Source: an uncultured Muribaculaceae bacterium
Lineage (GTDB): Bacteria > Bacteroidota > Bacteroidia > Bacteroidales > Muribaculaceae
Reading direction: 5' to 3'
Length of the DNA: 64,000 nt
Assembly: GCA_910579995.1 (NCBI GenBank)
Contig: CAJTWH010000016.1
Span: forward strand, 1-64,000
Shown here: piece after piece, positions 9,265 to 16,147 of the stretch
How the letters are laid out: each line of letters starts with the position of its first letter
How positions within the stretch are numbered: position 1 is the first letter of the stretch
Made by a program: the position numbers and the translations under genes
The notes under the pieces: generated by a model
What the model saw: the letters and a program-made list of their open reading frames with translations, nothing else
Databases searched by the model: none
Told to the model about the DNA's origin: nothing

Positions 9265-10191
9265 TTATGCGAGAGCGGCGTTGGTTTTGTGAACGGCAGC
9301 GGCGCTGGCGGCGAAGAGGGCTTTTTCTTCCTCATTGAGGTCGAATTCAACAATCTTCTCAATACCGTTGCGGCCGAGGATACAGGGAACACCGATGCAG
9401 AGGTCTTTCTCACCATACTCGCCTTCGAGAAGAGCCGAGCAGGGAAGAAGTTTCTTCTGGTCGCCGAGAACGGCAGCAACAACCTGAGCTGCTGCAGCAC
9501 CGGGAGCATACCAAGCCGATGTGCCGAGGAGTTTGGTGAGGGTAGCACCACCTACCATTGTGTCAGCGGCAACCTTATCGAGCTGCTCTGCAGGCAGGAT
9601 AGAGCTTGCGGGGATACCACGGTAAGCTGCGTAGCGCTTGAGAGGAATCATGGTAGTGTCGCCGTGACCGCCGATAACCATGCCTTCTACCTCATTGATG
9701 TTAGCATTGAGAGCGATGCTGAGGAAATATTTGAAGCGTGCGCTGTCGAGGGCACCACCCATACCGATGATACGGTTGCGGGGGAGCTTGGTAACGCGGT
9801 GGATGAGATAGGTCATGGTATCCATCGGGTTAGATACGCACACGATGATAGCGTTGGGCGAGTGGGCGAGGATATTCTCGGTAACCGAGCGTACGATACC
9901 TGCGTTGACACCGATAAGTTCTTCGCGGGTCATGCCGGGCTTGCGGGGAATACCTGAGGTAATCACCACAACGTCAGAGCCTTCAGTGCGGGCATAATCA
10001 TTGGTAACGCCTACAAGACGGCTGTTCAGACCGAGGATATTGGCGGCCTGCATGATATCCATGGCTTTGCCTTCCGACACACCTTCTTTGATATCGAGAA
10101 GTACAACCTCGTCGGCAACTTCACTGGTTACCAATACGTTAGCACATGTAGCGCCCACATTACCGGCGCCTACGACTGTTACTTTAGACAT
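9265..10191 (-). CDS. mdh: Malate dehydrogenase
   Basis: NAD-dependent malate dehydrogenase of 308 aa (LDH-like MDH group), interconverting malate and oxaloacetate. In Bacteroidota it feeds the reductive branch to fumarate, succinate and propionate. Seen: nucleotide-binding GAGNVG (8-13), acidic D33 at the end of beta-2 favouring NAD, the mobile loop with R83 and R89 (IPRKPGM, arginine at the position that selects oxaloacetate over pyruvate), D149/R152, and catalytic H176 in GGHGD. The length is normal. It is monocistronic, with a -7 box at 10268-10275 and a terminator at 9194-9230. Its product and the methylmalonyl-CoA decarboxylase encoded 23 kb away belong to the same succinate-propionate route. 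Confidence 0.96.
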   Translation of the reverse strand: MSKVTVVGAGNVGATCANVLVTSEVADEVVLLDIKEGVSEGKAMDIMQAANILGLNSRLVGVTNDYARTEGSDVVVITSGIPRKPGMTREELIGVNAGIVRSVTENILAHSPNAIIVCVSNPMDTMTYLIHRVTKLPRNRIIGMGGALDSARFKYFLSIALNANINEVEGMVIGGHGDTTMIPLKRYAAYRGIPASSILPAEQLDKVAADTMVGGATLTKLLGTSAWYAPGAAAAQVVAAVLGDQKKLLPCSALLEGEYGEKDLCIGVPCILGRNGIEKIVEFDLNEEEKALFAASAAAVHKTNAALA

Positions 10192-10267
10192 AATTGTTCG
10201 TGTTTATATGATAGTAGTTATTATTGATTCACTTTCGGGCTTGGCGACACTCCGCCATCCGACACTG

Positions 10268-10275
10268 CAAAGATA
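10268..10275 (-). promoter_or_regulatory. Promoter -7 box of mdh
   Basis: Reads TATCTTTG on the minus strand, matching the Bacteroidota TAnnTTTG -7 consensus, about 75 bases before the mdh ATG. No convincing -33 TTTG at the ideal 19-21 base spacing. Confidence 0.55.
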
Positions 10276-10427
10276 ATCATTTTATTTCCTAAAACCTTGC
10301 AAATCCATATAAAAATTTTCAATAATAAAATTTGGATATAATGCAATTGAAATCACATAAACTTTTCCGACAAATGTTTCTAAAATTCAAATATTTATAC
10401 TGAACGCTACTTTTCACCCTTATAGAT

Positions 10428-10460
10428 AAAAATAGCGCCCGAAGACTTGCCTCGGGCGCT
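10428..10460 (-). terminator. Terminator of eno
   Basis: Arms AGCGCCCGA (10434-10442) and TCGGGCGCT (10452-10460) are perfect complements. On the minus strand the stem is followed by ATTTTTAT. It lies 25 bases after the enolase stop codon. Confidence 0.85.
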
Positions 10461-10484
10461 GATATTTGCTTGGATAAGCTATGC

Positions 10485-11792
10485 TTATTCAGGACGTTTG
10501 GTCTTTTTGCCGTAGCCGTAAACAGCTGCGCTGCCAAGCTGCTCCTCGATACGGAGAAGCTGGTTGTATTTGGCCATACGGTCGCTGCGGCTTGCCGAAC
10601 CGGTCTTGATCTGACCTGAGTTGGTGGCAACTGCGAGGTCGGCGATGGTGGCGTCTTCAGTTTCGCCCGAACGGTGCGAGATAACTGCGGTGTAGCCGTT
10701 GCGCTGAGCGAGCTCTACTGCACGGAGAGTCTCGGTGAGCGAACCGATCTGGTTAACCTTAACGAGGATCGAGTTGGCGCAGCCTTCTTCGATACCGCGC
10801 TCGAGGTATTTTACGTTGGTAACGAAGAGGTCGTCACCAACGAGCTGGCAGCGGTCGCCGATGAGGTCGGTGAGGATTTTCCAGCCTTCCCAGTCGTCTT
10901 CTGCCATACCGTCTTCGATAGAGTCGATAGGATAGTCGGTGATGAGTTTCTCGAGATATTTAGCCTGCTCTTCGCGGGTAAGTTTCTTACCGTTGGCTTC
11001 TTTGGGCTGGCCGTCTTTGAGTTTGGTATAGTCGTAGATACCGTTCTGATAGAACTCAGAAGAAGCGCAGTCGAGGCCGATGGTAACGTCTTTACCGGGC
11101 ACGTAGCCTGCTTTTTCGATAGCCTTGATGATAACGTTGAGGGCGTCTTCGGTGCCGTCGAGTGCGGGAGCGAAACCACCTTCGTCGCCTACTGCAGTGC
11201 TGAGGCCGCGCTCATGGAGCACTTTCTTGAGGTTGTGGAATACCTCTGTACCCATGCGGATACCTTCGTGGAACGAGGTAGCACCGATAGGACGGATCAT
11301 GAACTCTTGGAAGCAGATGGGAGCGTCAGAGTGTGCACCGCCGTTGATGATGTTCATCATCGGAACGGGGAGAACGTAAGTGTTGCAGCCACCTACATAT
11401 TTGTAGAGGGGAAGGTCGAGGTAGTTGGCGGCAGCTTTGGCAACAGCGAGCGATACGCCGAGGATGGCGTTGGCGCCGAGGTTGCTCTTGGTGTCGGTAC
11501 CGTCGAGGGCGAGCATTGTCTCGTCTACGGCAATCTGGTCAAGAGCGCTCATGCCTACGAGGGCTGCAGCGATGGGGCCGTTGACATTGGCGACAGCTTT
11601 CTGAACGCCTTTGCCCATGTAGCGGCTCTTGTCACCGTCACGAAGCTCGAGAGCCTCGTTTTCGCCTGTTGATGCACCAGAGGGTACAGAGGCACGTCCA
11701 AAAGCACCGCTCTCAAGCAGTACGTCTACTTCTACTGTGGGGTTGCCGCGAGAGTCAAGTACCTCACGACCCGTGATTTTTGCGATTTTCAT
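10485..11792 (-). CDS. eno: Enolase
   Basis: Phosphopyruvate hydratase of 435 aa, converting 2-phosphoglycerate to phosphoenolpyruvate in glycolysis; a cytoplasmic Mg-dependent enzyme. The sequence shows the N-terminal capping domain (GNPTVEVDV), the loop SGASTGENEA, GGAHSD, the acid-base region GDEGGFAP, the metal ligand stretch IEDGMAEDDWEGW, catalytic Lys in LVKVNQIGS, and SHRSGETED near the C-terminus. The length is standard. It is a single-gene unit with a -7 box at 11842-11849 and a strong terminator at 10428-10460. Confidence 0.98.
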   Translation of the reverse strand: MKIAKITGREVLDSRGNPTVEVDVLLESGAFGRASVPSGASTGENEALELRDGDKSRYMGKGVQKAVANVNGPIAAALVGMSALDQIAVDETMLALDGTDTKSNLGANAILGVSLAVAKAAANYLDLPLYKYVGGCNTYVLPVPMMNIINGGAHSDAPICFQEFMIRPIGATSFHEGIRMGTEVFHNLKKVLHERGLSTAVGDEGGFAPALDGTEDALNVIIKAIEKAGYVPGKDVTIGLDCASSEFYQNGIYDYTKLKDGQPKEANGKKLTREEQAKYLEKLITDYPIDSIEDGMAEDDWEGWKILTDLIGDRCQLVGDDLFVTNVKYLERGIEEGCANSILVKVNQIGSLTETLRAVELAQRNGYTAVISHRSGETEDATIADLAVATNSGQIKTGSASRSDRMAKYNQLLRIEEQLGSAAVYGYGKKTKRPE

Positions 11793-11841
11793 AATCTTGT
11801 TTACTTAATAGCTTGCTATTTATGTGTTTTATTTCTGAGCG

Positions 11842-11849
11842 CAAATTTA
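11842..11849 (-). promoter_or_regulatory. Promoter -7 box of eno
   Basis: TAAATTTG on the minus strand, about 50 bases before the enolase ATG. The -33 element is not clear. Confidence 0.5.
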
Positions 11850-11961
11850 CGAAATTTTTCTTTAATCCTTGTTATTTGCAAGGGATATTTTTCTATTTTT
11901 TCACCACAACCGAACTCTCAGCCCCTTTCAAATGTTAGCAAACTATAATATTCACCAAGAT

Positions 11962-12444
11962 ATGAAAAAACTCGTCACATACATCCGCTCTATCTGCGAC
12001 GGCGCACACGCCGCCGGCGCCAACATCATCGTCTCTCTTGCCATCGCATTGGCTCTTTGCGCCTTACCCTCTTGCGACCACAGCGAGCTTTGGGACGAGC
12101 TGCCTTATCAGATTACCAAATTTATAAATAATTATTACCCCGACAGCCAGCTCCAGTCGGTCAGCGACGCCGGCGGCTCCTACCATGTAAGGATTGAAAA
12201 CGGCCCCGGCATGACATTCGACAGCGATGAGCAGTGGGTCGCAGTCGACGGCTACGGTATGCCATTGCCTCAGGTATTGCTCTTCGACCAGCTTCCTCCG
12301 GCCGTTTACAGTTATCTGCAGGAGACTGAACAGCTCAACAGCGTATTCAGCATATCGCGCGACAACGGCAAATACACAATCGTCCTCCTCGACACCACAA
12401 TTTACTACGACACCGCCACCGACAAACTCACCGGGATAGAATAG
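11962..12444 (+). CDS. PepSY-like (DUF2874) secreted protein
   Basis: A 160-aa protein of the Bacteroidota PepSY-like family, formerly described as beta-lactamase-inhibitor-like; function unknown. The start at MKKLVTYIRS is preferred to an upstream in-frame ATG because it begins a plausible export signal (hydrophobic IIVSLAIALALCAL, then PSC at about residue 36, a possible lipobox). The mature part carries the pattern LP..I..FI..YYP, then a beta-rich core and a second helix motif LPPAVYSYLQ, as in PepSY folds. It is expected in the periplasm. No partner gene is adjacent: it diverges from eno and faces the 163-aa unknown gene. Confidence 0.7.
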   Translation: MKKLVTYIRSICDGAHAAGANIIVSLAIALALCALPSCDHSELWDELPYQITKFINNYYPDSQLQSVSDAGGSYHVRIENGPGMTFDSDEQWVAVDGYGMPLPQVLLFDQLPPAVYSYLQETEQLNSVFSISRDNGKYTIVLLDTTIYYDTATDKLTGIE

Positions 12445-12530
12445 AAAAACTGTCCTCCAACATAAAGCTCACTTTTCTTAACATATTGAGTGATATGCAA
12501 AAACAACACATCGCCTACATTTTAAACCAA

Positions 12531-13022
12531 TCATTTCGACATCAAGAGCTTACCCATCTTTTTTACAGCCGACTCATGATTTAGCCTACATATAAAATGG
12601 GCAAACTGTGTATTCTTTGGATTATCCTCGTCTTCAATTCTAATCCTATGATTGACAAAATGTGATAACTTATGAGACTTTACATATCTGTCAAACATTT
12701 TTGAAAATAATTCACTGCGAAATTCTTGTGGTGAGATATTTTTATGACTTCTCCGTATATCTGTATCAGAATCACAATAAAAACAGAGAACGGCATCTTC
12801 ATTTTCATTTAAGAATTTTGCCAATGTATCAGAAACAGTATTCAATACATCATAGCCGACAAAACCACTACCTGCGCACCTGACTAATGTCACGTCATAA
12901 AATATCAGTGTAAGAATTGCCGGATCAGATGAAAATAAAATAATAGATTCTATATCATAATACGAAAGAGCGACCATGATATGATCGCCCTCTGTATTCT
13001 TTATATCAAAAGATAAGTCCAT
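12531..13022 (-). CDS. Hypothetical protein coupled to a 44-aa ORF
   Basis: A 163-aa soluble protein that I do not recognise. It is alpha/beta-looking, without a signal peptide or membrane segment, with several Cys and His (CFYCDSDTD near residue 79, HFVNHRIRIEDED near 122). Its ATG shares one base with the stop of the 44-aa ORF upstream (TAATG), so translation is coupled. The DNA is clearly more AT-rich than eno or mdh beside it, a sign of accessory or transferred origin. The arrangement of small basic ORF plus larger coupled ORF behind its own promoter is typical of toxin-antitoxin-like or anti-phage modules, but no motif proves that. Confidence 0.6.
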   Translation of the reverse strand: MDLSFDIKNTEGDHIMVALSYYDIESIILFSSDPAILTLIFYDVTLVRCAGSGFVGYDVLNTVSDTLAKFLNENEDAVLCFYCDSDTDIRRSHKNISPQEFRSELFSKMFDRYVKSHKLSHFVNHRIRIEDEDNPKNTQFAHFICRLNHESAVKKMGKLLMSK

Positions 13023-13156
13023 TATACCTCAATAGTAAAGGTACATTGTTTCCTTTCTAACAGCTTTTTAATTTGCTGCTGTTTCTTTTCTCTCAGTGTC
13101 TCAAAGACTTGAATCATCTTTGGAGAGGGATTCTTAATTGTGATGTTTCGAGTCAT
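13022..13156 (-). CDS. Small basic 44-aa ORF, first gene of a coupled pair
   Basis: Starts at MTRNITIKNP and is Lys/Arg/Gln rich in the middle (residues 22-34, LREKKQQQIKKLLERK pattern), suggesting one amphipathic helix. The stop TAA overlaps the ATG of the 163-aa gene. It is preceded by a good promoter (13182-13212), which supports it as a real gene despite its size. Short proteins with a similar 'NPSPKM..F..LREKK' look accompany unknown genes in other Bacteroidota (recollection, not checked). Possible antitoxin or regulatory partner. Confidence 0.55.
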   Translation of the reverse strand: MTRNITIKNPSPKMIQVFETLREKKQQQIKKLLERKQCTFTIEV

Positions 13157-13181
13157 TTTGGTTCTGTATTGTAGTTCAATG

Positions 13182-13212
13182 CAAATTTACTAAAATTCTC
13201 CTGATTACCAAT
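13182..13212 (-). promoter_or_regulatory. Promoter of the 44-aa/163-aa pair
   Basis: -7 box TAAATTTG at 13182-13189 (minus) with ATTG at 13209-13212 in the -33 position, spacer 19. The expected start is about 20 bases before the 44-aa ORF. Confidence 0.6.
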
Positions 13213-13257
13213 TTATTGATATCCACAATTATTAAATATTTGCATTTATTAACACTC

Positions 13258-14043
13258 TTATCTCCTTTGCGATTTCGTCTGCTTGAAGAGATATTGCCCC
13301 TTGCCGTCGGTAGACTTGCCGTAGGCTACGGCGTGGCGAGGGCAGGCATGATAGCAACGAAGGCATAGAGCGCAATTCTTGCCCCAATGCGGAGTGCCGT
13401 CGGAATCGGCGCTGATATTTGCCATCGGGCATATCCGCGAGCAATGTCCGCAAGCGGTGCAGCCACCGGTAGCATGGAAAGGCTTGGGCGACATTGCAAA
13501 ACGCACAAACCATGGATATACCACCGCCGATTTCACCCAAGGGAAAGAGCCGCGCACCGGCATATCTTCTCCGCCCTCCTCTATCGCCTTGGCAATAGCC
13601 TCCAGACGCTCGGCCGACGCCTCTACCTTTGCCTTGGCAACCTCCGGCGAATCTACATCGAAGCCTTTCATCAAGGTATAAGTATTAGGCATTATCACCG
13701 TATACGCCCCTGCGGCTGTGAGATTTCTTCGCTTCATCAGGCGGCGCCACTGGCTGTCGGTATAGCCCATATCATCGCCGCAGGTAGTGAGCATATAGTG
13801 CTTTGCCCCACATATATTTTTACCAAACCGTGCTTTGGCTATAAATCGCGCCACCACCGGAGGCATACCCCACGAATATGTAGGAAAAGCCCACACAATG
13901 CGCTCACCGGCGAGGTCGAATTCTGTAGCCTCGGGAGCAAGAAGCTCTGCCGGGCTGAGCTCGTGCACACTATCGCCGAGCAGCCCGGCAAGAGTGAGGG
14001 CGCAATGTCGGGTATTGCCCGTGCCGCTGAAATATATTATCAT
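13258..14043 (-). CDS. EFR1-type flavodoxin/ferredoxin fusion protein
   Basis: A 261-aa cytoplasmic electron-transfer protein: an N-terminal flavodoxin-like domain with the FMN phosphate loop FSGTGNT (5-11), then a C-terminal pair of [4Fe-4S] sites with cysteines at 195, 198, 201, 205 and 224, 227, 230, 234. This matches the 'EFR1 family ferrodoxin' architecture, common in anaerobes; the physiological partner is not known. The start codon overlaps the stop of the Smr gene by 4 bases, so the two are co-translated, with no obvious functional link. Confidence 0.85.
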   Translation of the reverse strand: MIIYFSGTGNTRHCALTLAGLLGDSVHELSPAELLAPEATEFDLAGERIVWAFPTYSWGMPPVVARFIAKARFGKNICGAKHYMLTTCGDDMGYTDSQWRRLMKRRNLTAAGAYTVIMPNTYTLMKGFDVDSPEVAKAKVEASAERLEAIAKAIEEGGEDMPVRGSFPWVKSAVVYPWFVRFAMSPKPFHATGGCTACGHCSRICPMANISADSDGTPHWGKNCALCLRCYHACPRHAVAYGKSTDGKGQYLFKQTKSQRR

Positions 14044-15137
14044 CTACGCTTATTGAATTTTGGAGCCGGCTGTTGTGGAGGAAGAGCTTTGATAGTTACC
14101 TGCGTAGCACCGAAGCCATATTCGCGGAAGGAAGCGTCCTGCACGTCGTGGCCCTTGAATCGGTGAGTGAGTTCTTTCATTATAGCCTGACGGAGCACCC
14201 CTTCGCCTTTGCCGTGGATAAAGACAATGCGCGTGCCGGGATGGCGCAGGTTGGCGTTCATTACCTCGGTGAAGCGGTCGATCTGGAAATTGAGGATATC
14301 AGCCGGCGACAGTCCTTCTGTTGTCTCGAACATCGACGAGGCATGGAGGTCAACCTCTATGATATCTCCCTTGCGCTTGGGCGAATTGAGATTGGCGGCC
14401 CGGTGCTCGGCGTTTGCCTGACGACGCATATCGCGTTCTTTCTGAGCCATACCTTTAGCTATGGCCTCGGCGTCGTATACCGGTTGGGCTGCGGCTCGGT
14501 CGGCTGTCGCGATGTCGTAGGCTATCACAGGACTGTCGAAATATGGGTTGGGGCGGAAACAATGCAGACGTGCAAATTTTGTAGTATCGATTTTAAGCTC
14601 CACGCGTCCCGGAGCCTTTGACTCGAAAGAGCGGTCGCGTTTGAAAGCCATATATTGCACCTCCACGCGGTCGAAACGCGCCAGATCAGCAGCCGTGAGT
14701 TCAAACAGAAATTCCTGAATGTTGGGCTCTACAAGTCCGTCGTAGCGTAGCGTCCAGTTTGCGTCGTCGGTGGCGCGGCTCATCACGCACACATAGACAT
14801 AGTAATTGGAGTCATTTACAAGATAGGCGTCGAATGTAGTCTGCGAGAGGGTCTTGATATTCTCCGGCTCGAAACCTATCACAAGGTTCAGCACATCGCC
14901 TCCTTTGGTCTCAACCACAGGAAGTTTGGTCGGTGCCGGAGTCTCGGCTTTAGGCGCGGGAGTCTTGGGCACTGCAACGTTGTCGAACGCCGCAGCATGA
15001 CTGATAACAACACATTCGCGGACAAGAACCGGAGTCTCAAACCCGTCATCATCCACATAAGCCATATCGCCATCTATTCTAACAACCTTACCACCCCCGA
15101 CAGCATTGAGGTAGCGCACTGTATCGCCTATTTTCAT
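14040..15137 (-). CDS. DUF2027/Smr-domain protein (MutS2-like C-terminus)
   Basis: A 365-aa protein. The N-terminal ~70 residues form an SH3-like segment (MKIGDTVRYLNAVGGGKV), followed by a Pro/Ala linker (about 78-92). The central DUF2027 immunoglobulin-like region covers about 100-225. The C-terminal Smr domain, about residues 265-355, has the DLHASS opening and the HGKGEGVLR core loop. Smr domains are nucleases or nucleic-acid binders in MutS2 and relatives, and this architecture is typical of Bacteroidota. It is the first gene of a two-gene unit with the EFR1 protein, behind a -7 box at 15158-15165. Confidence 0.85.
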   Translation of the reverse strand: MKIGDTVRYLNAVGGGKVVRIDGDMAYVDDDGFETPVLVRECVVISHAAAFDNVAVPKTPAPKAETPAPTKLPVVETKGGDVLNLVIGFEPENIKTLSQTTFDAYLVNDSNYYVYVCVMSRATDDANWTLRYDGLVEPNIQEFLFELTAADLARFDRVEVQYMAFKRDRSFESKAPGRVELKIDTTKFARLHCFRPNPYFDSPVIAYDIATADRAAAQPVYDAEAIAKGMAQKERDMRRQANAEHRAANLNSPKRKGDIIEVDLHASSMFETTEGLSPADILNFQIDRFTEVMNANLRHPGTRIVFIHGKGEGVLRQAIMKELTHRFKGHDVQDASFREYGFGATQVTIKALPPQQPAPKFNKRR

Positions 15138-15157
15138 CTTTTAAAAATATTTCATTA

Positions 15158-15165
15158 CAAAATTA
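15158..15165 (-). promoter_or_regulatory. Promoter -7 box of the Smr-EFR1 unit
   Basis: TAATTTTG on the minus strand, 20 bases before the Smr gene ATG. The -33 box is weak. Confidence 0.5.
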
Positions 15166-15233
15166 CAATTTTTTTCTGACAAAATCCACTGACAATTTTA
15201 TTTAACCAAATTATTTACCTGTTATAAAGACAA

Positions 15234-15260
15234 ATATATCAAATATTTGTTATATCTTTG
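15234..15260 (+). promoter_or_regulatory. Promoter with palindromic operator for the GNAT toxin-antitoxin-like pair
   Basis: The -7 box TATCTTTG lies at 15253-15260. A 22-base imperfect palindrome (15234-15255) is centred on CAAATATTTG, with matching ATATA/TATAT flanks (only one mismatched pair), and runs into the box. A repressor bound here would block RNA polymerase, as in autoregulated type II toxin-antitoxin operons. The palindrome is seen in the sequence; its use as an operator is inferred. Confidence 0.55.
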
Positions 15261-15289
15261 CATACTGATATACAACAAATTTCATAATT

Positions 15290-15460
15290 ATGGCAAGACC
15301 CATAGCAGAAACCCCTATATTGACCGGAGAGGACGCTGTTCGCTTCGAACGCTTGCGTCTTGAAGTAGACAATCTTTCAAAAGATCAGCGTGCGGAAAAC
15401 ACACGTAAACTTAAAGAAGCTGTCGCCGAGGCCATGAAGAGAATTACTATCTGTATCTGA
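15290..15460 (+). CDS. Putative antitoxin-like small protein upstream of GNAT
   Basis: A 56-aa protein beginning MARPIAETPILTGEDAVRF, mostly helical and charged afterwards. Its TGA shares a base with the ATG of the GNAT gene (TGATG). Similar 'MA.PI.ETP.L.GEDA..F' proteins precede GNAT genes in many Bacteroidales (recalled family pattern). It lacks a clear ribbon-helix-helix motif of the usual DUF1778 antitoxin, so if it is an antitoxin it is of another type. The promoter with palindrome at 15234-15260 supports a two-gene autoregulated unit. Confidence 0.65.
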   Translation: MARPIAETPILTGEDAVRFERLRLEVDNLSKDQRAENTRKLKEAVAEAMKRITICI

Positions 15461-15972
15461 TGAGACTTGTAAGACTGACGTCGGAATACGATCTTAAGCA
15501 ATTTGACTGCGGCGACAATGACCTCAACGAATTTCTTATAGACAATGCGCTTGATTTTTCAGAAAAGCGCATTGCCAATACTTTTATTCTCGAAAAAGAT
15601 AGAGAGGTTATTGCATACTTCTGCATTCTTAACGACAAAATCAGCCAGCAAGATGTCACAAACAGTCAGTGGAAGAAAATAAAAAAAGGATTTCCTGACA
15701 GAAAACATTTCAGTAGTTATCCGGCTATTAAAATTGGACGATTTGCAGTTTCTTCATCTTTCAAGGGTCAGAATTTAGGTTCCGGATTAATAGCAATGTT
15801 AAAAGACCTGCTTAACGGGAACCCCAATTACTCCGCTTTCCGATACCTTACCGTAGATGCGTATATGTCGGCAATTGGTTTCTATGAGAAGAACGGCTTT
15901 AAAATTCTATCGGAAAAATCAATTGGCGACCATACCCGCCTGATGTTTTTCGATATGATGGAACTTGAATAG
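15460..15972 (+). CDS. GNAT acetyltransferase, TacT-like toxin candidate
   Basis: A 170-aa single-domain GNAT. It shows the start typical of toxin GNATs (FDCGDNDLNEFL, 15-26), the strand-beta-4 segment IGRFAV (92-97), the acetyl-CoA loop KGQNLGSG (102-109), and the FYEKNGF segment with Tyr 142 in the position of the catalytic tyrosine. Toxins of this group (TacT, AtaT, ItaT) acetylate charged aminoacyl-tRNA and stop translation; that role is inferred from motif and gene order only. It is translationally coupled to the 56-aa ORF and followed directly by a strong terminator. The unit is AT-rich compared with flanking recQ and Smr genes, suggesting transfer. It could instead be a housekeeping acetyltransferase. 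Confidence 0.75.
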   Translation: MRLVRLTSEYDLKQFDCGDNDLNEFLIDNALDFSEKRIANTFILEKDREVIAYFCILNDKISQQDVTNSQWKKIKKGFPDRKHFSSYPAIKIGRFAVSSSFKGQNLGSGLIAMLKDLLNGNPNYSAFRYLTVDAYMSAIGFYEKNGFKILSEKSIGDHTRLMFFDMMELE

Positions 15973-15974
15973 CA

Positions 15975-16005
15975 AAAACCCCGATTCTTCGCGAGTCGGG
16001 GTTTT
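15975..16005. terminator. Terminator after the GNAT gene
   Basis: Perfect 10-base arms AAAACCCCGA (15975-15984) and TCGGGGTTTT (15996-16005), two bases after the stop codon; the A/T ends give a T run on both strands. The next 142 bases up to recQ hold no gene. Bases 16114-16140 loosely resemble the intergenic repeat at 7256 and 61031. Confidence 0.88.
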
Positions 16006-16147
16006 CAAATATAAAGTTAGTCTTATAACTTAGCGTTAATTTCAATAGTCTAACCAATTCCAGCTAAGTCGTGCTATGTCTTATTACTGTTTATATGACT
16101 CGCCGAATCGTCGAAGGTTTAAGCGGCTTCGTCGATTTTAACCTTGA

